Source: Climacium dendroides
Taxonomy: Eukaryota; Streptophyta; Bryopsida; Hypnales; Climaciaceae
DNA length: 64,000 bases
NCBI GenBank assembly: GCA_950106755.1
Contig: OX467086.1
Location: 18,866,001 to 18,930,000, forward strand
Direction: 5' to 3'
The position numbers and the translations under genes are program-made. This document shows, one piece after another, positions 10,850-24,925 of the stretch (position 1 is the stretch's first letter; the number at the start of each line of letters is the position of its first letter). Below the pieces are notes generated by a model. It saw nothing but the letters and a program-made list of their open reading frames with translations. It was not told where the DNA came from and did no database searches.

Positions 10850-12555
10850 GGTAGTCTTCTTCTTCGGAAGCAATCAAAGCGTGGGGCCGTGAGGTCCCGT
10901 AACTGGGGAGAGAGGGGAAAGAGCGGCGGAAAGAGAGTATCACACTGTTGCAGCAGATAGCATAGCATCCAAAAGCCGCGCGATGCGGACACTCCGACCT
11001 CCAGACACATACTGTAAATGCAAAGTTTCGAATCGATTATTCCATTTGAAGTGTCACTCGAAGCTGCCGAGGAAATTAGTCCGCGCTATTCTTTTTGCCA
11101 AACGAGCGGGTCCTGCGCCATGCTCATTTGCTGGCATGTCGCACTTCCTCACGTCACTTGCAAGCTGCATCTAAACCTTTTTTACTTACGGCGAGATTCG
11201 ATGCTCCTTGGCTCCTTGCGAATGAACCTGTTCCTAGTCTATTTGATGCAATGGTTCGGAAAATAAACTTTGTGTTTAAACTTTGTATTTCTAAGGACGA
11301 GAATTTTTCTTTCAACTATTTTTCTGGAGCCATTAGTGTGATCTAAATTTTGGACGGACGGAACAGGACTACCCGGGAGGAGGGACTCAAATTTGTTTTT
11401 AAATTGTGTGAAGAATGAGAGCGAGGATTCGGTGGCAAAAGTGATTATTCGCGTTCTCTGGTTCCTCATGCAACAACTATTTGAAAAGGTTTTAAAATCT
11501 TTCAATCGGCAAATTTGAAATTTCAAGGACAATTCATACGTTGTCCAAGAAATGCTAGCTGAGAGAATATGTGTGGACTCCTCATTCAAATTCCATGCTA
11601 TTTGGATGATTTTAGGTGCAGTTAGCTTGGCTTAGAGATTACCGGCAAAATGCAACAGAGTGAGAATATTCCGTTTTCTAGATTAAAGTTTAATAGTTTG
11701 ATGCAGCTGCTGTAGGCCGCACTACGGCACTAGGCGTCTAGGCCCTGTTGTCCTGAAGGAGTCAACACCAGGTCGCAACAAGAAACTGGAAGGTGAGCTT
11801 CAGTTGTGGAGGGTGTCAAACGGAGGCTACAGTACCGTTGGGAAAAGCCTCCTCGAGACACATTTGAGTGTGAGAAATCTTGGAACTCGGAGTATTGGAT
11901 ATTGAAAGCGGGTGTGCCATTGATCGTCGTCGGGGTTTATCAAGTACTGGTCCGTACGTGATTCAGAAGTGTGGTCAGTGTGTGAGTATTTTTGTAAGTG
12001 GAGGGAATCTTTGAATCACCTGATGAAGAGTAGAATGTCTATCACAGATTAACTTGTTAGTCACTGCTTGAGTGTTAGCGTGATGTCAATTAGGAAGTGG
12101 CAATGACGTTGAACTGGAGTAGAATTGGCTGTAAGAGCTTACTATTGCTGAGGTGAAGCTTTGAGCTTAAGTAAGAGGTAGGCGAGTGTTTGCTGCTATG
12201 ACGATATCGTGACGTCGTATTATTCCTGCGCAGGTGTTTCCTCGTCAGAATCTTTGTTAAATGAACTCGGACTGATGGCTTATGTGATGATACGCTGTTC
12301 CCTACTGACAGGTATTCCTGTTACGCAGAACAGCAAAGATGTTCAGGCTCTACGGGCGGAGGGCTTGGTAATAGTTGCAGTGCACGTGGAAACATGAATT
12401 CGAGTGCCGTGCGGGTGGAGAGGTTCAGAGTACAGAACCTTGGAGACATGAAGCCGTAACGCAGTTCAAAGTGACGCACTCTGTTGAAAACATCCTGGGA
12501 GCGGAGAATCGGAGGAGAGTCCAAGGCGGAGAAGCAGGAGGCAAAATTTGAAGCT
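10850..12555 (+). promoter_or_regulatory. probable promoter and 5' leader of the At3g27390-like gene
   Basis: Base composition becomes noticeably richer in G+C from about 10,780 than in the flanking transposon-rich DNA, as expected for a gene's upstream region. No conserved frame occurs here, and small open frames (for example 12209-12397) look random. No TATA box or transcription start can be fixed from sequence alone. Confidence 0.4.
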
Positions 12556-15500
12556 ATGGCGGACGAGGCTGCGGGGAAGGGTTTCTCAGAAGCTATATCT
12601 GCAGGACCTTTAGGCACACTTGCCAGGCTATTGTGGTTTCTTTTGTTGTGTTTGATACTGTTCGTCATCGGACTAGGGAAAGGTAGTTTTTTTCATTTTG
12701 CAGTCGTTGATTTTCTGAATTGTTTAGAATGGACCTCATCATTCTTGTTCTCGTTCTCTCATTTTACGATTGCTTTTGAGGTGGTGGTGGACCTTGTCGT
12801 CGTCCTCCACCTATCAGCTGAACAATGCTTCACCCTTGTTTTCTAGCAAAGATTGCGCATAGACCTAACGAGATTTTTCTCTCACTTGTAACATAGATAA
12901 CCAGCTAACATGTCGCAGCATTACGAGCAGGCTAGCTCTTCAATGGACACCTAAATCTAGCACAAATGACAGAAAGTGAATAGGACTGAAACTCTTTGTA
13001 AGGATTTTGCCGTCAATTGTCTACTGTGACTGAGCTGTAGGGAGTTATTGAACTGTAGAAAATTTCTCTCTTGTCATTTCCACCGTGCATTCTATTGTGA
13101 AGTCGAGATTTTTCACCTCAGGCTCCCTACCATGCTTTTCTCGGTAATCGAAAGACACTTTGTAATTTGATCTGGATCGGAGTGTTTTCTTACTGGGTCG
13201 AGGTGCATGGCCTGCGGATGTATGGCTCACGTTCGACGGCAAGTCTCGTGAATCACACTAATCAGGATCCCTTTATTGTGCAGCCGCCATTTTTGGACCA
13301 TTGGCCACTTTGATATTTTTTGTCGGAGACATGGCCGTGGTGATTGGACTCTGGCCAGCACACGTGTTCATGATATATCGCGCAGTTGCAATGTACGCTC
13401 TTGTGTTTTGCTATGCTTATTGCACTGTTCTCGCGTCTCTCTCTGCTTTTTCCTTCCCTTATTCTACCTTTGTTTTTTGAAGTAAATAGAAATAAATTAT
13501 ATTGCAGAACTGTTATCGGCTTCCAAGGTTAGCACAGCTTTTGTGTAGGTGGATAATGGAGAGTCTTATTCTTAAGCTCCGAACTTGAGCTTCGTAATGT
13601 GAACTGCTTGTAGGACCAAGAAGCTGGGAGTTGTATTGAAGAGTTTTCTGATTTTATTGCTGCCGATTCCGCTGCTGCTCTGGCCTATTGGAGCAGGGGT
13701 TGTTAGCGTACTCGCTGGCTTAGGCTATGGAGTTGGTCAACCTTTGGTAGCAACTTTCGAAGCTGTGGGAGAGAACAGGGAAAACAAATTCTACCACACC
13801 TTTGTGGTAAGTAGCATCCGGTTCGGAATATTTAGTTTTCTTGAACCTTCACTTGAATACTTTGTCTCCCTCTTTGGAGACAAGGTGGAGTGATTGATCT
13901 GGGTGCAGTTTTTATGGATGATAGAGTATGTTTGCGGGGTTTCAATTTCCTATCTGCAAGATATCCATTAATGCGCAAAGTTCTTGCCTTATCACACTAA
14001 TGCACTGTACGAATATGATATATTAGGTGTGTGACTAATTATGAACCACACTTTTAAATGTCCACCACACTACAATTTGTGAGAAAATAATTGTCAACTA
14101 GACACTTGATTGGAATTTTTATAGATTGAGTCGCCTATTGTGTTACCTATTGGGTGACACAACCCTAATATTGTTATTAGTTTACTGATGTTTCTGGGAC
14201 ATCTCAGGACGGCACTGTGAGCACTCTGACAGGATCCTGCAAATTTGTGCGGGACTTCTTTGATTTCATCTATCACTCCATCTGTGAATCAGTTCAAGAA
14301 TTCCGTCTTGGAGAACCGAAAAATGGGAAGCCTGTCGAAGTCACGTAAAGTCTTACCTCTTACCTTTGTCAGATGCATTCAATGTGCGGATTTATGAAAT
14401 CTGTTTCTATTCTGAGAAGTTATTTTGAGTTGGATATTTAAATCAGGAGCACACTCTAAGAAAGTGGCATCTTCTTGCAGATTACACGAGCTTCCATTAT
14501 GTGCTATTGTTGGATTACTAGGTATACTTATTGACACTCCGGCCATAGGTATTGTGGCGTTGTGCAAAATGCCAATTATGCTTTACAAAGGATGGCGTCG
14601 ATTACTGCTAGACTTGGTGGACAGAAATGGTTCTTGCTTGGAGGCTGCCTGTGTACCTTTTGCGGGGCTTGCGATTGTCTTCTGGCCCTTGATTGTTGTG
14701 GCATCTGCACTTACTGCTTTCCTCTGCAGCCCATTCTTTGGACTGTACAGTGCCGCCGTGGTGTATCAGGTCTGTAATTTCGTTTCCTAACACTATTTTG
14801 TTTGTGTTAATACGAATTTCCATGGATTAGTGTATGAATTTTTGTGGATTTTACTGAAAAGTGAGAATGTATTCGGAATCCTTTCTTGTTCTTCAATTTA
14901 AAACTTAAATATTTGGACTTATTGCCAAGTATTGTCCTGGTGTGAGCTGAGCCTTGAGAGTTTTCATCCTGTTTGCAGGAGATGTCTTACAAATGCGGGC
15001 TAAAATACATAGTCGCTGTTGTAGCTGAATTTGATGAATACTCCAGCGATGTCCTCCATACGCACGAAGGTTCATGTTTACCAAGGTATTATCTTGCGGG
15101 CAATTCTTGTGAAGAAACTTATTATCACAAGGTGATTTATTGCTGTAATGAGTTTTGTTTCTGAGACGTGATTTAACTTCTCATTAATAGTTCATTTGAT
15201 TGTTTCTGAAACTTGTGTCTTCAAAGAACTTGTTACCATTGTTGCCAAGTTACAGCACAAGTTTTCTTCTTTGTGGACAGCCAGGCCCAAGTACCGAAAG
15301 AGCAAGGAAACTTCAAAACTTGATGTTGTAGCTGGAACATCAGATATTGAAAATGTGAAAGGGAAAGCTGAACACAATCATGCACTGGAGATACCAAAAC
15401 CACAGCTCAATACTCAGAAGTCCCTCCGTCAGACTTTAAAAGAAGTGAAGCTTGTGCATGTAAGAAAACTTCTTTCGTGCATTTAGGTTTTCTAGAGAGC

Positions 15501-17245
15501 GATTTTTTAAGTGTATATTATCTGTAGTGAACTGCCGTCTTCATAGTGACAAACTTTCGTGAATATATGTATTGAACATAGAGGTGACCATAGGGATATC
15601 ATTCGAATTTCGTGTGGGTTTTTGACTTCCCAATCAATCAGTGCTGAATAAGACTGCTTGTGTTTTCACAATGTGCCGAATGGTTTGTGGATAAGGGAAG
15701 GATTTGAAGAACAGAATCTTGCTTAATATTTCCCCTATTTTATGGCACCTTGTTCTAAGGGATTACTTCTTTGTGCAGATTCTGGAGAACAAGTTTGCAA
15801 GCATGGACAGGGACGGAAAATTACTGATTAATGCTGGCGTATTGACGCATTCAGATATTGAAGCTGCAATGAAGGGAGATAGGATCAAGGGTAAAATCAT
15901 GTTAGAGTGTCTACCAGCTTATTCCCTACTAATAAATCTCCTGCAGTCTGCCAAATCGAACTCTCCTGGCATGATCTTATGTAAGTTTACGGTTACAAGT
16001 TGACATTCTCTGGAGGAACCAACCGGTTCACCTTGTTTGTATACATGAAATGCTCGTTAATGTCACGTTCTATTGGTCATCATATCTTTTAGTAAGAAGA
16101 TTAAGAATCGCAAACTCGAACTACAATCAGAGCACATTATCTGGTCAATTTGCTCTTGCTGCAGATTGAGTATGGCTTCAGAGTCTTCCATTGTTGATAC
16201 GGCTTAATCAAATTTTAAAGCTGTCTGCTCACAGTTAACGCAGTTCTTGGGTTTGATTAGTGCGTCTCCGTCGTCGTCATCCGATTGTTTGGTGAAGTGG
16301 TTCTAGACTTCATTGACATTATTGACCAATGCTGAACTTGCCTGGACAGTGGATGGAACAGAAGTCACCATGTCTAACAGACCCAGCGATCGGCTATCAG
16401 AATGGTTCTTTGAGCCAATTCTGACTCTTAAAGATCAATTGCGAGCAGCTCACCTTCAGGAAAGTGAGGAGCATTATCTTGAAAAGCTTATTCTAATGGG
16501 GGGCGACACTGGGCTAATGGAAAGCTGGCAAAATGGTGGTGTAGAACCTGAGAATGACATGAGGAGAGGGGAATTGCAAGCACTAGCCCGTCGGTAAGCT
16601 TGACCTGATTTTGCGGATCATAAATGCTCCTATACATCAAATTTCCTTAATATAGTTTTATTAAATATCTTAACGCAATTTCGTAATTTAATGTCCACTT
16701 CAGCACTGACCGAAAATGTTCTTAGCTTCTATACACAATTGACCAATATTGTAATAGAGATATTCTTTGATCGTGTCAGAGTGGGGATGGTGACCCTGTA
16801 TCAGTAAAATGGTTGTGGTCAAATTGTTGACCGTGATTAATTTTGCAACACTTGGGCAAGACTTTCGTCGTTTTTGCCCGTCTTTTTTCACCTAATTCGA
16901 TGAAAACCCAATGTGTTAAAGAATGACTCTAATATGCTGGCTTTTCATCACAGGATCCAGGGTATTTCCACCTCCGTTGCGCGAGTGCCTACGCACCGAC
17001 GGCGACTCGAGAGTCTCATGAAGACTTTCCAGGCATATGTGGAAAACATGGACAGTATGAGCGGGAGTTTGAGCAATCAGAAGGTCCTGCCAGGCAAAAG
17101 TAAGAGCGTGAAGAAGCCCCGGAACTACAACATTCGAAGCTTGATGAAAGAGGGTTCGAAGCGATTCCTTCCGACAACTGTTGCAGCTTCTGAGAGGCAC
17201 GGTAACCCGGAAGACATCAATGCGAATGGGGATCAAGCTGTCTAG
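12556..17245 (+). CDS. At3g27390-like multi-pass membrane protein, 10 exons
   Basis: Exons: 12556-12682, 13284-13392, 13614-13806, 14208-14344, 14481-14769, 14979-15085, 15285-15459, 15779-15980, 16350-16593, 16954-17245. All introns are GT-AG and the phases add up to 624 codons ending in TAG. The product resembles the plant 'uncharacterized membrane protein At3g27390' (about 590 aa) along its whole length. Landmarks are LLWPIGAGVVSVLAGLGYG and VATFEAVGE (exon 3), a long hydrophobic block with GILIDTP and YKGWRRLL (exon 5), DEYSSDVL (exon 6) and the soluble C-terminal half with NRPSDRLSEWFFEPILTLK (exon 9). Hydrophobic segments lie at about residues 20-42, 45-75, 85-120, 195-215 and 240-278. 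The tail is basic. The function of the family is unknown to me. The ATG has G at -3 and +4. Confidence 0.93.
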
Positions 17246-20200
17246 CACTTATTTCTACTTATTTCTAGGGAATTCATTCTCTATCTTGTGAGTTAGTCCT
17301 AAGCTTGACTTGTAATTTTGTTATCCGTTGCTCCAGTGTACGAATCATTGACTAGAAAATGTTGGTCTAGGGCAGGGTAGCTAGTTAACATCTCTGTTGA
17401 GAATTGTGAAAAGAGAAATTTTCATATTAATAGGCCTGTCTGTGAAACTCGTCCAGGCCGTTGTACATGTTTGCATTGAATATTTCTAACATGTGTGCAC
17501 ATAAAAATGATATTCACTTTTTTCCAGGAATGGTAGTTTGAAATACAAGGTCTACTTGTTACTGGTCAAAATGGCGGATCAATTTTGTCAGCCCTTCATC
17601 AAAGTGAAATAATTCAAGCTAATGTGCACTACATGCACTTGTCGCAAAATTCCTTGCCTGGTACTACACATGACCTGCATACAAAAGAACTGTAAGAACA
17701 AAAGCCTTTGTTCAAAAGGCTACCAGAAATGCGGAGATCCTCATTCAGGATTGAAAACTATCCGAGAGCTGTGCCATGGAACATTATCAGAAGGTAATTC
17801 CACCCAATTGTGACCTTATTAAAACAGAGAATGCACCGATTGGTCCAACAATCAAAGTATTTTAATGTCTACCATGGTCATAGGGGTTCACATATCCTTC
17901 TAGGGTTAAGCAATAAGGTGTGTGCACCCAAATGTAATAGGAGTCGTCACCTAGAATAAGTCCTAAACTAAAGCACGAGTGGACCCAATGTTGACAAGTG
18001 AGTTTCCATGAATATGTCATAGTGATGGGGTTGGATTTTGCATTGGCCAATAAAACGATTGTGATACAAGCTTACAATCTGTTACATTTGGGTGTTTCTG
18101 TGTCCACTTTTGTGGTAGTCTATTGTCCACGATAGGTGCATCTACACACTTGTTTTCACAAATTCATATTATTTTCATACAAGCTCACAAAAATACAAAA
18201 CCAATTTTGTTGGTTTCCTAAACCATTTCCTAACAAGCACACATCATTTTATTCTGTCCCTACCCTCAAGATCTGCAAATCTTGAATAAGTGTGACATTT
18301 AGGTGCTTCTACCTTATCAGGTTTGAGATCCGCTCCCTTCGCACAAAGTATCAAGGACACTCCCCTGTCATAATTCCATACACACATGTGACTCAGCAAA
18401 TTTGTTGCAAATTAGAACCCTGGCACTTAACTGGGCTTAACTCATAGTGTTGGGAGGCAGAGGTTCTTACCAGCACACAGCTTCAACATTATCAGAAATA
18501 CTTTCTGGCTGAACTGGAAGGTCTTGACCCAAGCGAAGGCTAGAACCGATCAGACACTGACATAGATACCCTATTACATGAGGCTCCAACTTAGTCCTTT
18601 TAATACTCCAATTAAGGCATCACGGACGTCCCTGAGAGCTAAAACGAAACTGAGAGCTAGAGTGAAAGCATATTTTAGGAGGACTATTTTTCCTCGTAAA
18701 TGCTTACTCACATTGTCTACTGGGCTGACTAGATCTCGATGAAGCCAGACATTGTTTCAGTTTCTCTGTAAGTCGGAGAATTTTCACGTCAGGTTCACAA
18801 CTTGGCATCTGTTCGTTGACAGACACCAATAGACATTTGTTTCAGAGATGAATTGTGATGTTCGTCGTGCCAATATTTCGTCTCTGAAGAGAGAGAGTCT
18901 GTTTTTCGGTGTCTCTTTCGCAGGTCTGGAACAGCACTGCACGAAGCTCATATTGTCATACAACAACCAAACTTATTTCTCAAAGGGTAAGAAAAAAGAT
19001 TGTGGGCAGGGACGTGAGTCGTTTTTGTCACTTCAAGGATGGTGGGTGCTCTTGTAAAGATTGTTGGTGACTGGTTTGGCATCCCCACCACATGTGACAG
19101 CCTTTTCCAAATTGTAGCACAAATTTTAGGAAGCAAACCAGCCAAAGCCCTCTTCCCACAAGGGAAATCCAAATGAACATGGAATTGGGTTAAAATTAAT
19201 GTCTTTTATGTCCAAATTTTGTATCCTATTCTACCATCAGTGTACATTGACTAAGAAATTATTCGAAAAATCCATAGATAGACATAGTTTTGGATTTCTC
19301 TTCTGTTCACTCCCCATTGCTTTCTGGTTTCATGGAGGTGAGCTTCGTTTTCACTAAGCTATGGATTTTGATGACTCAGGTTGTCTTCACATGTTTCTCC
19401 TTGAGTATAGTTCTGACATAGATTGCAGTTCGATTTTAGTTTAGTCCGGTTTGTGGTGTATAGGTGTTTCGAATTTTTCATTTGATCACTTGAAGGTTCT
19501 TGTAAACTTAGTACTGTGGATAAGTGGTCAACTTCTCACTATGAGAGTATGGAAAAAAAATATTGTCTTGTCAATAGCATGTAACACAACCCTGGTATTA
19601 TAGTGACAACCTTGGTGTTCTTGAACGCATAGGCATAGTGAGGCAGAGGTTACAAGTGAACCCAATTTAAACTCAATTATTTTTTTATTTTTTTACTTTT
19701 TTAATTCTCAACCCCAACCCTCGCTATTTGTAATTTCAGATTGATGTGGGATATGCAATCAATATGAGGCATTGCCATATTGTCGTATTTGTATTTGAGT
19801 TATGTATCCATATATATCTTCCGCATTTGTATTTGTATTTGTAAACCAGATCGACAGCTTCCGTTTTTTTAATACATACATGGTGATCGAGAGGGTCCTT
19901 TATTTCTTTAGCAGAGATCTAACGGTGATTGTTGAACATTCATAAAATACCAAGTTCATAAAATCAACGGCTTCCTGGGTACAGTGAATATTTCCATCAA
20001 TCATTCAACAGCAAGGATTTTTAGGCAAGGAGAGGGGGCAGGGCAGGTGGTTTGTATATTTTCACCAAATAGTGACAATTCACAAATGGACTTTGCTAAA
20101 AAAAAAACTATGCTAGCCCATACAATATCCTACAACTACTTGTCCACTTTGTAATCTCCATCAAATGGACACAAGGTTGCAATGGGTTATTGTAAAGGTT

Positions 20201-22586
20201 TTTTGTACACACTTGTTTTAATTAAGAAAATTGTGGATGCATAATGTCAACCTTTGTCCAAACATACTTACATACAAACAATGCCATTCCAACATGCACA
20301 CATTCTATCACCACCAAAAGACCATACACTTCAATATATTGAATTCACCTACTGCAATGATTGCTTCTCTATACATGTTGCTAATTTAAAATACATAAAA
20401 TTATACTCCTTTGTTAGCAACATCTAAACACACAATTGGAATACACAATAGTTGCTAGTATTTGTTGTTGGAGCAAGGGGCACTACACATACAACTACCC
20501 TTCCTATACTACTCAACACATTTTATATCTCAAAATATACAATTAAAACAACACTCTTTAACATTAGCAACATTGCCATCTGCCATATGTCACTTACATC
20601 CTTGTCAATAAACCATGATTAGAAAATAACCAACTAGTTCCTATCTTGTTAATCCTCCCTTGACAAACCCAATCCTCACCACTATCCAATCCAACCTTGC
20701 TTACACCTTGTTTTTCTACCTTCATAAACAATCCATATAATACTCACATTGTCTTACAATGCATGCCAATTACTAGTCATTTACTCTCATAATACATAAT
20801 CATGACACTAAAAATAAACTAAATAACATACGCTAAACTAATAAATTAAGAATTTCCACAATAGTTTACATAATAGAGCTTCTATCTTAACTAGGGTACA
20901 TAATATTGGTGTCACTTACATAATTACTTGTAATTATATGTAGGGCCTATCATAAACCAACCCTTAATTCAAGCCAACCTACAAAAGGGTTAGAATCCTT
21001 TATCTCTCTAACTACCATATACTATTAGATGAAATGTCATGAAATTTGCAACATTTTGACACCAAAGTGTCCAAAACAAAAGTCAATTTTTTTAAAACAT
21101 TTTAGAATTAAAAAAAGTTCTACTATCGATAAGAGTGTTCATAAAAGAAGTGTCAACAAGAGTGTAAGAAAAAAATTCTTCACTTCAAAAATTCTCAATT
21201 AAATCCCTTGAAGTACAAAAAAATACAAGGGAATTCCCTATGCTTAGGTTTAATTTGGCTTCCTCTTGCATTTGAAGGAAATATACTACTCTGTAAAAGA
21301 TATTTTGAAGTCTACTACACTACAAAACATGACCGCTCCAAAAATGAAATAAAATAAATCCGTAGAAATAGCATATCAATAGTACCTAGATATGCTACAA
21401 AATCACCTTGTTTTGCACATTCAATTAAAAAAGTTGAAATTTTAATAAATTACTAAAAATGCCCACAACCAACCATCGTGGGAGGGATTCAAAATCTAAT
21501 GCTTGTAAACAAGTGCTTCAAGCAATGGTTTGAGCAACCTAGTCAAATTCTAAAATAAATGAATGAATGAATTATTCTTATCACTTTTTTGGTCACTCTT
21601 TTTTAGATCTTTTGAAACATTCACTTTGACACTCATTTTGACATTGTTTGACACTCTTTTTGTCAATTAACTTTACAATTTTTCCAACATAGCAAACTCA
21701 ACACTCTAGCTGACATTCTAATGCCAAAACAAATATTAAAAACAAATGTTTAAAAAAAATTCCCTTTTTTATTAGTGTAAAAAGGTTAGGGTAGTAAGGA
21801 ACCTAATTTTGTTCAAAGTCTATACAATTGTGTGCAATGTCTTTTGGATGAAATGCATCTATATACCTATAATTCATAAAAAAAAAATGTACATTAGCAC
21901 ACAATGCATAATATTAAATACATGTTGTATATTAACACCGAATTGCCCAAGGCTATTTTTGAACTTCTTAGGATTTGCTCTAAATTGAACAGAAGGGCAA
22001 TATTTTGATAAGTTTTATCATTTTTAAAATTATAACCATACAAATTCTAACTAGACATATTAGAGATCACATGGGAAAAGAAAAAACAACTATATCACCT
22101 ATAAATTGAAAGATTATAATGTTTAATCATGAGAGTGTTAAAATTGTGAAAATGATCTGAACTCTTTCATCTTCTTTTTACATGTCAAAACTAAAAAATT
22201 GGTCACCAAAAAAATATGAGGTTAAAGGGCAAAACATGCATAACCAATAATGCTAACATATGCGCCTAGAAATGCAAGCCTAAGAACCTTGAGCCTAAGT
22301 GTAAGTAGGTGCTCTACAACTATTGAAGGTACCTATAATATACATACTTATAATATAAGTACCATATAACCATAGAAAGTGTTTATAACATAGGCACCTC
22401 TAATATAAATATCTTATAACCATGGAAAGTATCTATTACATAGGAACTTGGGCTCTTAGGCTCTTGGGTTGAAGATTCTAGGCGCACATACTAGCACATA
22501 ATCCCAATCCATTTATAGCTTTTTAAAACCTAGTGTACAATTATTTTAAATGAATTTCTAATGTGTGTTTTTCTCTAAGTTCTAGT

Positions 22587-22637
22587 GACTTTGTAGTGTT
22601 GAGGCTCATCTCCAAGAGCCTTCAACACTACAAAGTC
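22587..22637. repeat. short perfect-like hairpin
   Basis: GACTTTGTAGTGTTGAGGCTC is followed after 8 nt by its reverse complement with one extra base (GAGCCTTCAACACTACAAAGTC). The arms are 21-22 nt. It could be the core of a very short MITE. Confidence 0.7.
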
Positions 22638-23357
22638 AAGATTTGCAATGGACACTTTTGCACAAAACCTTGAATACAAAAATCATAATCATTCATTTTT
22701 GTAATTGAAATTTTGATTCTAAAATTAGACTTCAAAAAGAATTCTAAAAAATATATATAGACTATTGAAAATGAAAACTTTGTAAGGTTTTATTTAACTT
22801 CAAAGTTTTGTCAATACCAAAATTTGGTGCCTCAAACATTTAGGGATTAAGTCTCTTCCAATTTGTCAATCCAAGGATTATTTTTAACAATTATTATTTT
22901 TAATTGTTGGATACAAATATATAAATGAATTGTTCATGCATTACAAATATATACCTTTAATCTAGGCTAAATGCCTAAGCATTTTGACCAAAACTAAGAA
23001 TGCAATTAGATATAATAGTTACAAATTCTTTACAACTTGAATTATATAGATGGAAGCATTGTCAAGAAGATTTGAAAGTTTCTATTTGCGCGGTTGGATT
23101 TTTTTTAATTGAAACTTTATTATATGATTTTGAAAAAAAAATCTATTTGTAATCCTAAATATTAGATAATGACACTCAAATTGCCTCACTTGTATAAATC
23201 AATTTCAATTCTCATTATTACTTTTGCCACACCGAAATTATGGTTGCATAAGCACTTAAGGTAAAAGCAATGTCACATATAATTACTTTTGAACTATTCA
23301 ATGAATTTTGGACAAACATTTGGAGATCTTCAGATAATAACATTGGAAGCTCTCCCA

Positions 23358-23499
23358 ATGTTTTTATAGATCTATGGATGTTTTGTATTGATCTCACAAT
23401 GTTTTCATACTTTAATGTATATAAACATTTACTATGGATGTTTTTATAGATCTATGGATGTTTTGTATTGATCTCACAATGTTTATATACTTTAATTCC
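23358..23499. repeat. tandem duplication, period 80 bp
   Basis: The block containing ATAGATCTATGGATG and TTGATCTCACAATG occurs twice, about 80 bp apart, nearly identical over more than 55 bp. It contains no open frame of note. Confidence 0.8.
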
Positions 23500-24925
23500 G
23501 ATCATTGAAGGACTATTTTTTTGCTCACTATTTCCTACTTTCTTGCTCTCTACTTTGGGGCACGTGTCATGACCTTATTGGTTTCAACCTTAAAAAGGAC
23601 AAAAAAACCATTCCCAATTTGAGTTCCACCCTACATGTTAAGTCATTGGTTGACAACTAGTACTCATACCTTAAGAGCTAAGAGATGACATTGTGTCATA
23701 ATGTCATTGACTACATGATATCATTTATTCATACTATACATAGAGAGTCTATTATATAATAATATCTTCAAACATATATTATTAATAATTTTTAGATTTA
23801 GGATCAAACTAAACTCTATGAAACTTCTTTTTTTTGAAAAATTGTATAAATTGAATTCAAAATTGAATCGTATAAGTTATTTTTTGAAGAAGATGATTCA
23901 ATTGTTCAAACAAGAAGACCCTCCATAATTTTTTCATCACTAGTCCAAATGAAATGAATCAAAACTCTTCATGTAAACAAAAATATTTTCTATAAGAAAT
24001 ATAAATTTTAAAAACTTATTTTGAATTTTTGAGTTATCTAGCAAACTGCTTTTTGACTAAGGATGTTGCATAATTTTTCTCCTAGACACCATTTGAAAAG
24101 AAATTATATTCCCCCTAAACTTACATATTTTTCTATCTTCAAAAAAACTTTCAAAAAAACATATCAAAAATTGTGATCATAGGAACTTATCCAAACCTTA
24201 CCATAACCCTCAAGGGACATTTGGTTATTTAGAGGTTAATTTTAGAGGATATTAAACTAAGGTTGAAGAAGAATGCAAAAAATACACCTTTCTTTTTGGT
24301 TTATAATATAGAACACTTTTGATATTGTATAATAACATATAAAGTTTTAATATTCCAAAACAACATACACCAAACAAATATTAAAACATTTGAATATGAA
24401 AATTTTACAAGTACTCAATATTTTACCAATTCCTAGAGGTTTGCTGCCTTTGCTAGTCCCTTGCACATGAAGTTTGCCACAGAAGAAGAGAGCATCATAT
24501 CTAGAGGTCTTTCCTATCTCTAACTACATGAAACTCATTTGGATAGCAAAGAACCACCCACCTAGCGTAATGTATCTATAAATATTTAGAGATGGAGGTT
24601 CCTAATTTGCTACAAAGGAGGGGAATATTTAAGTCAACATTGGTAATCCTTAAACCTAGTTTTATAAAATAAAACACACATTGTTACTTCTACTTACCCA
24701 ATAGTCATTGCTTTTTGTACATTATCTTATTGGTTGTACTCAATACAACTTCAATATATAATGATTCAACCCTTAAAAGATGTGGCTCCTCATGACCAAG
24801 ATATAGTAGTCACCAAAATACTTTGATTATTAGACTAAGAAGCGCATTTTTGGTTTCTATAGAAAACAATGCAGTCATCTATTTACCACTTTTTGGCCTC
24901 AACATCCTTCAAGGGTTAGTGACAA

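Larger units (their letters stand above)
17246..24925. other. long non-coding AT-rich stretch
   Basis: The 3' flank of the membrane-protein gene passes into repeat-like DNA. No conserved frame, RNA gene or complete element was recognised. Small-scale structure includes an 80-bp tandem duplication at 23358-23499, a short hairpin at 22587-22637, and a right-hand end of the TTAA-flanked repeat near 24236-24239 whose left end is unclear. Short open frames here (17622-17813, 18848-19057) show no domain. Confidence 0.6.
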
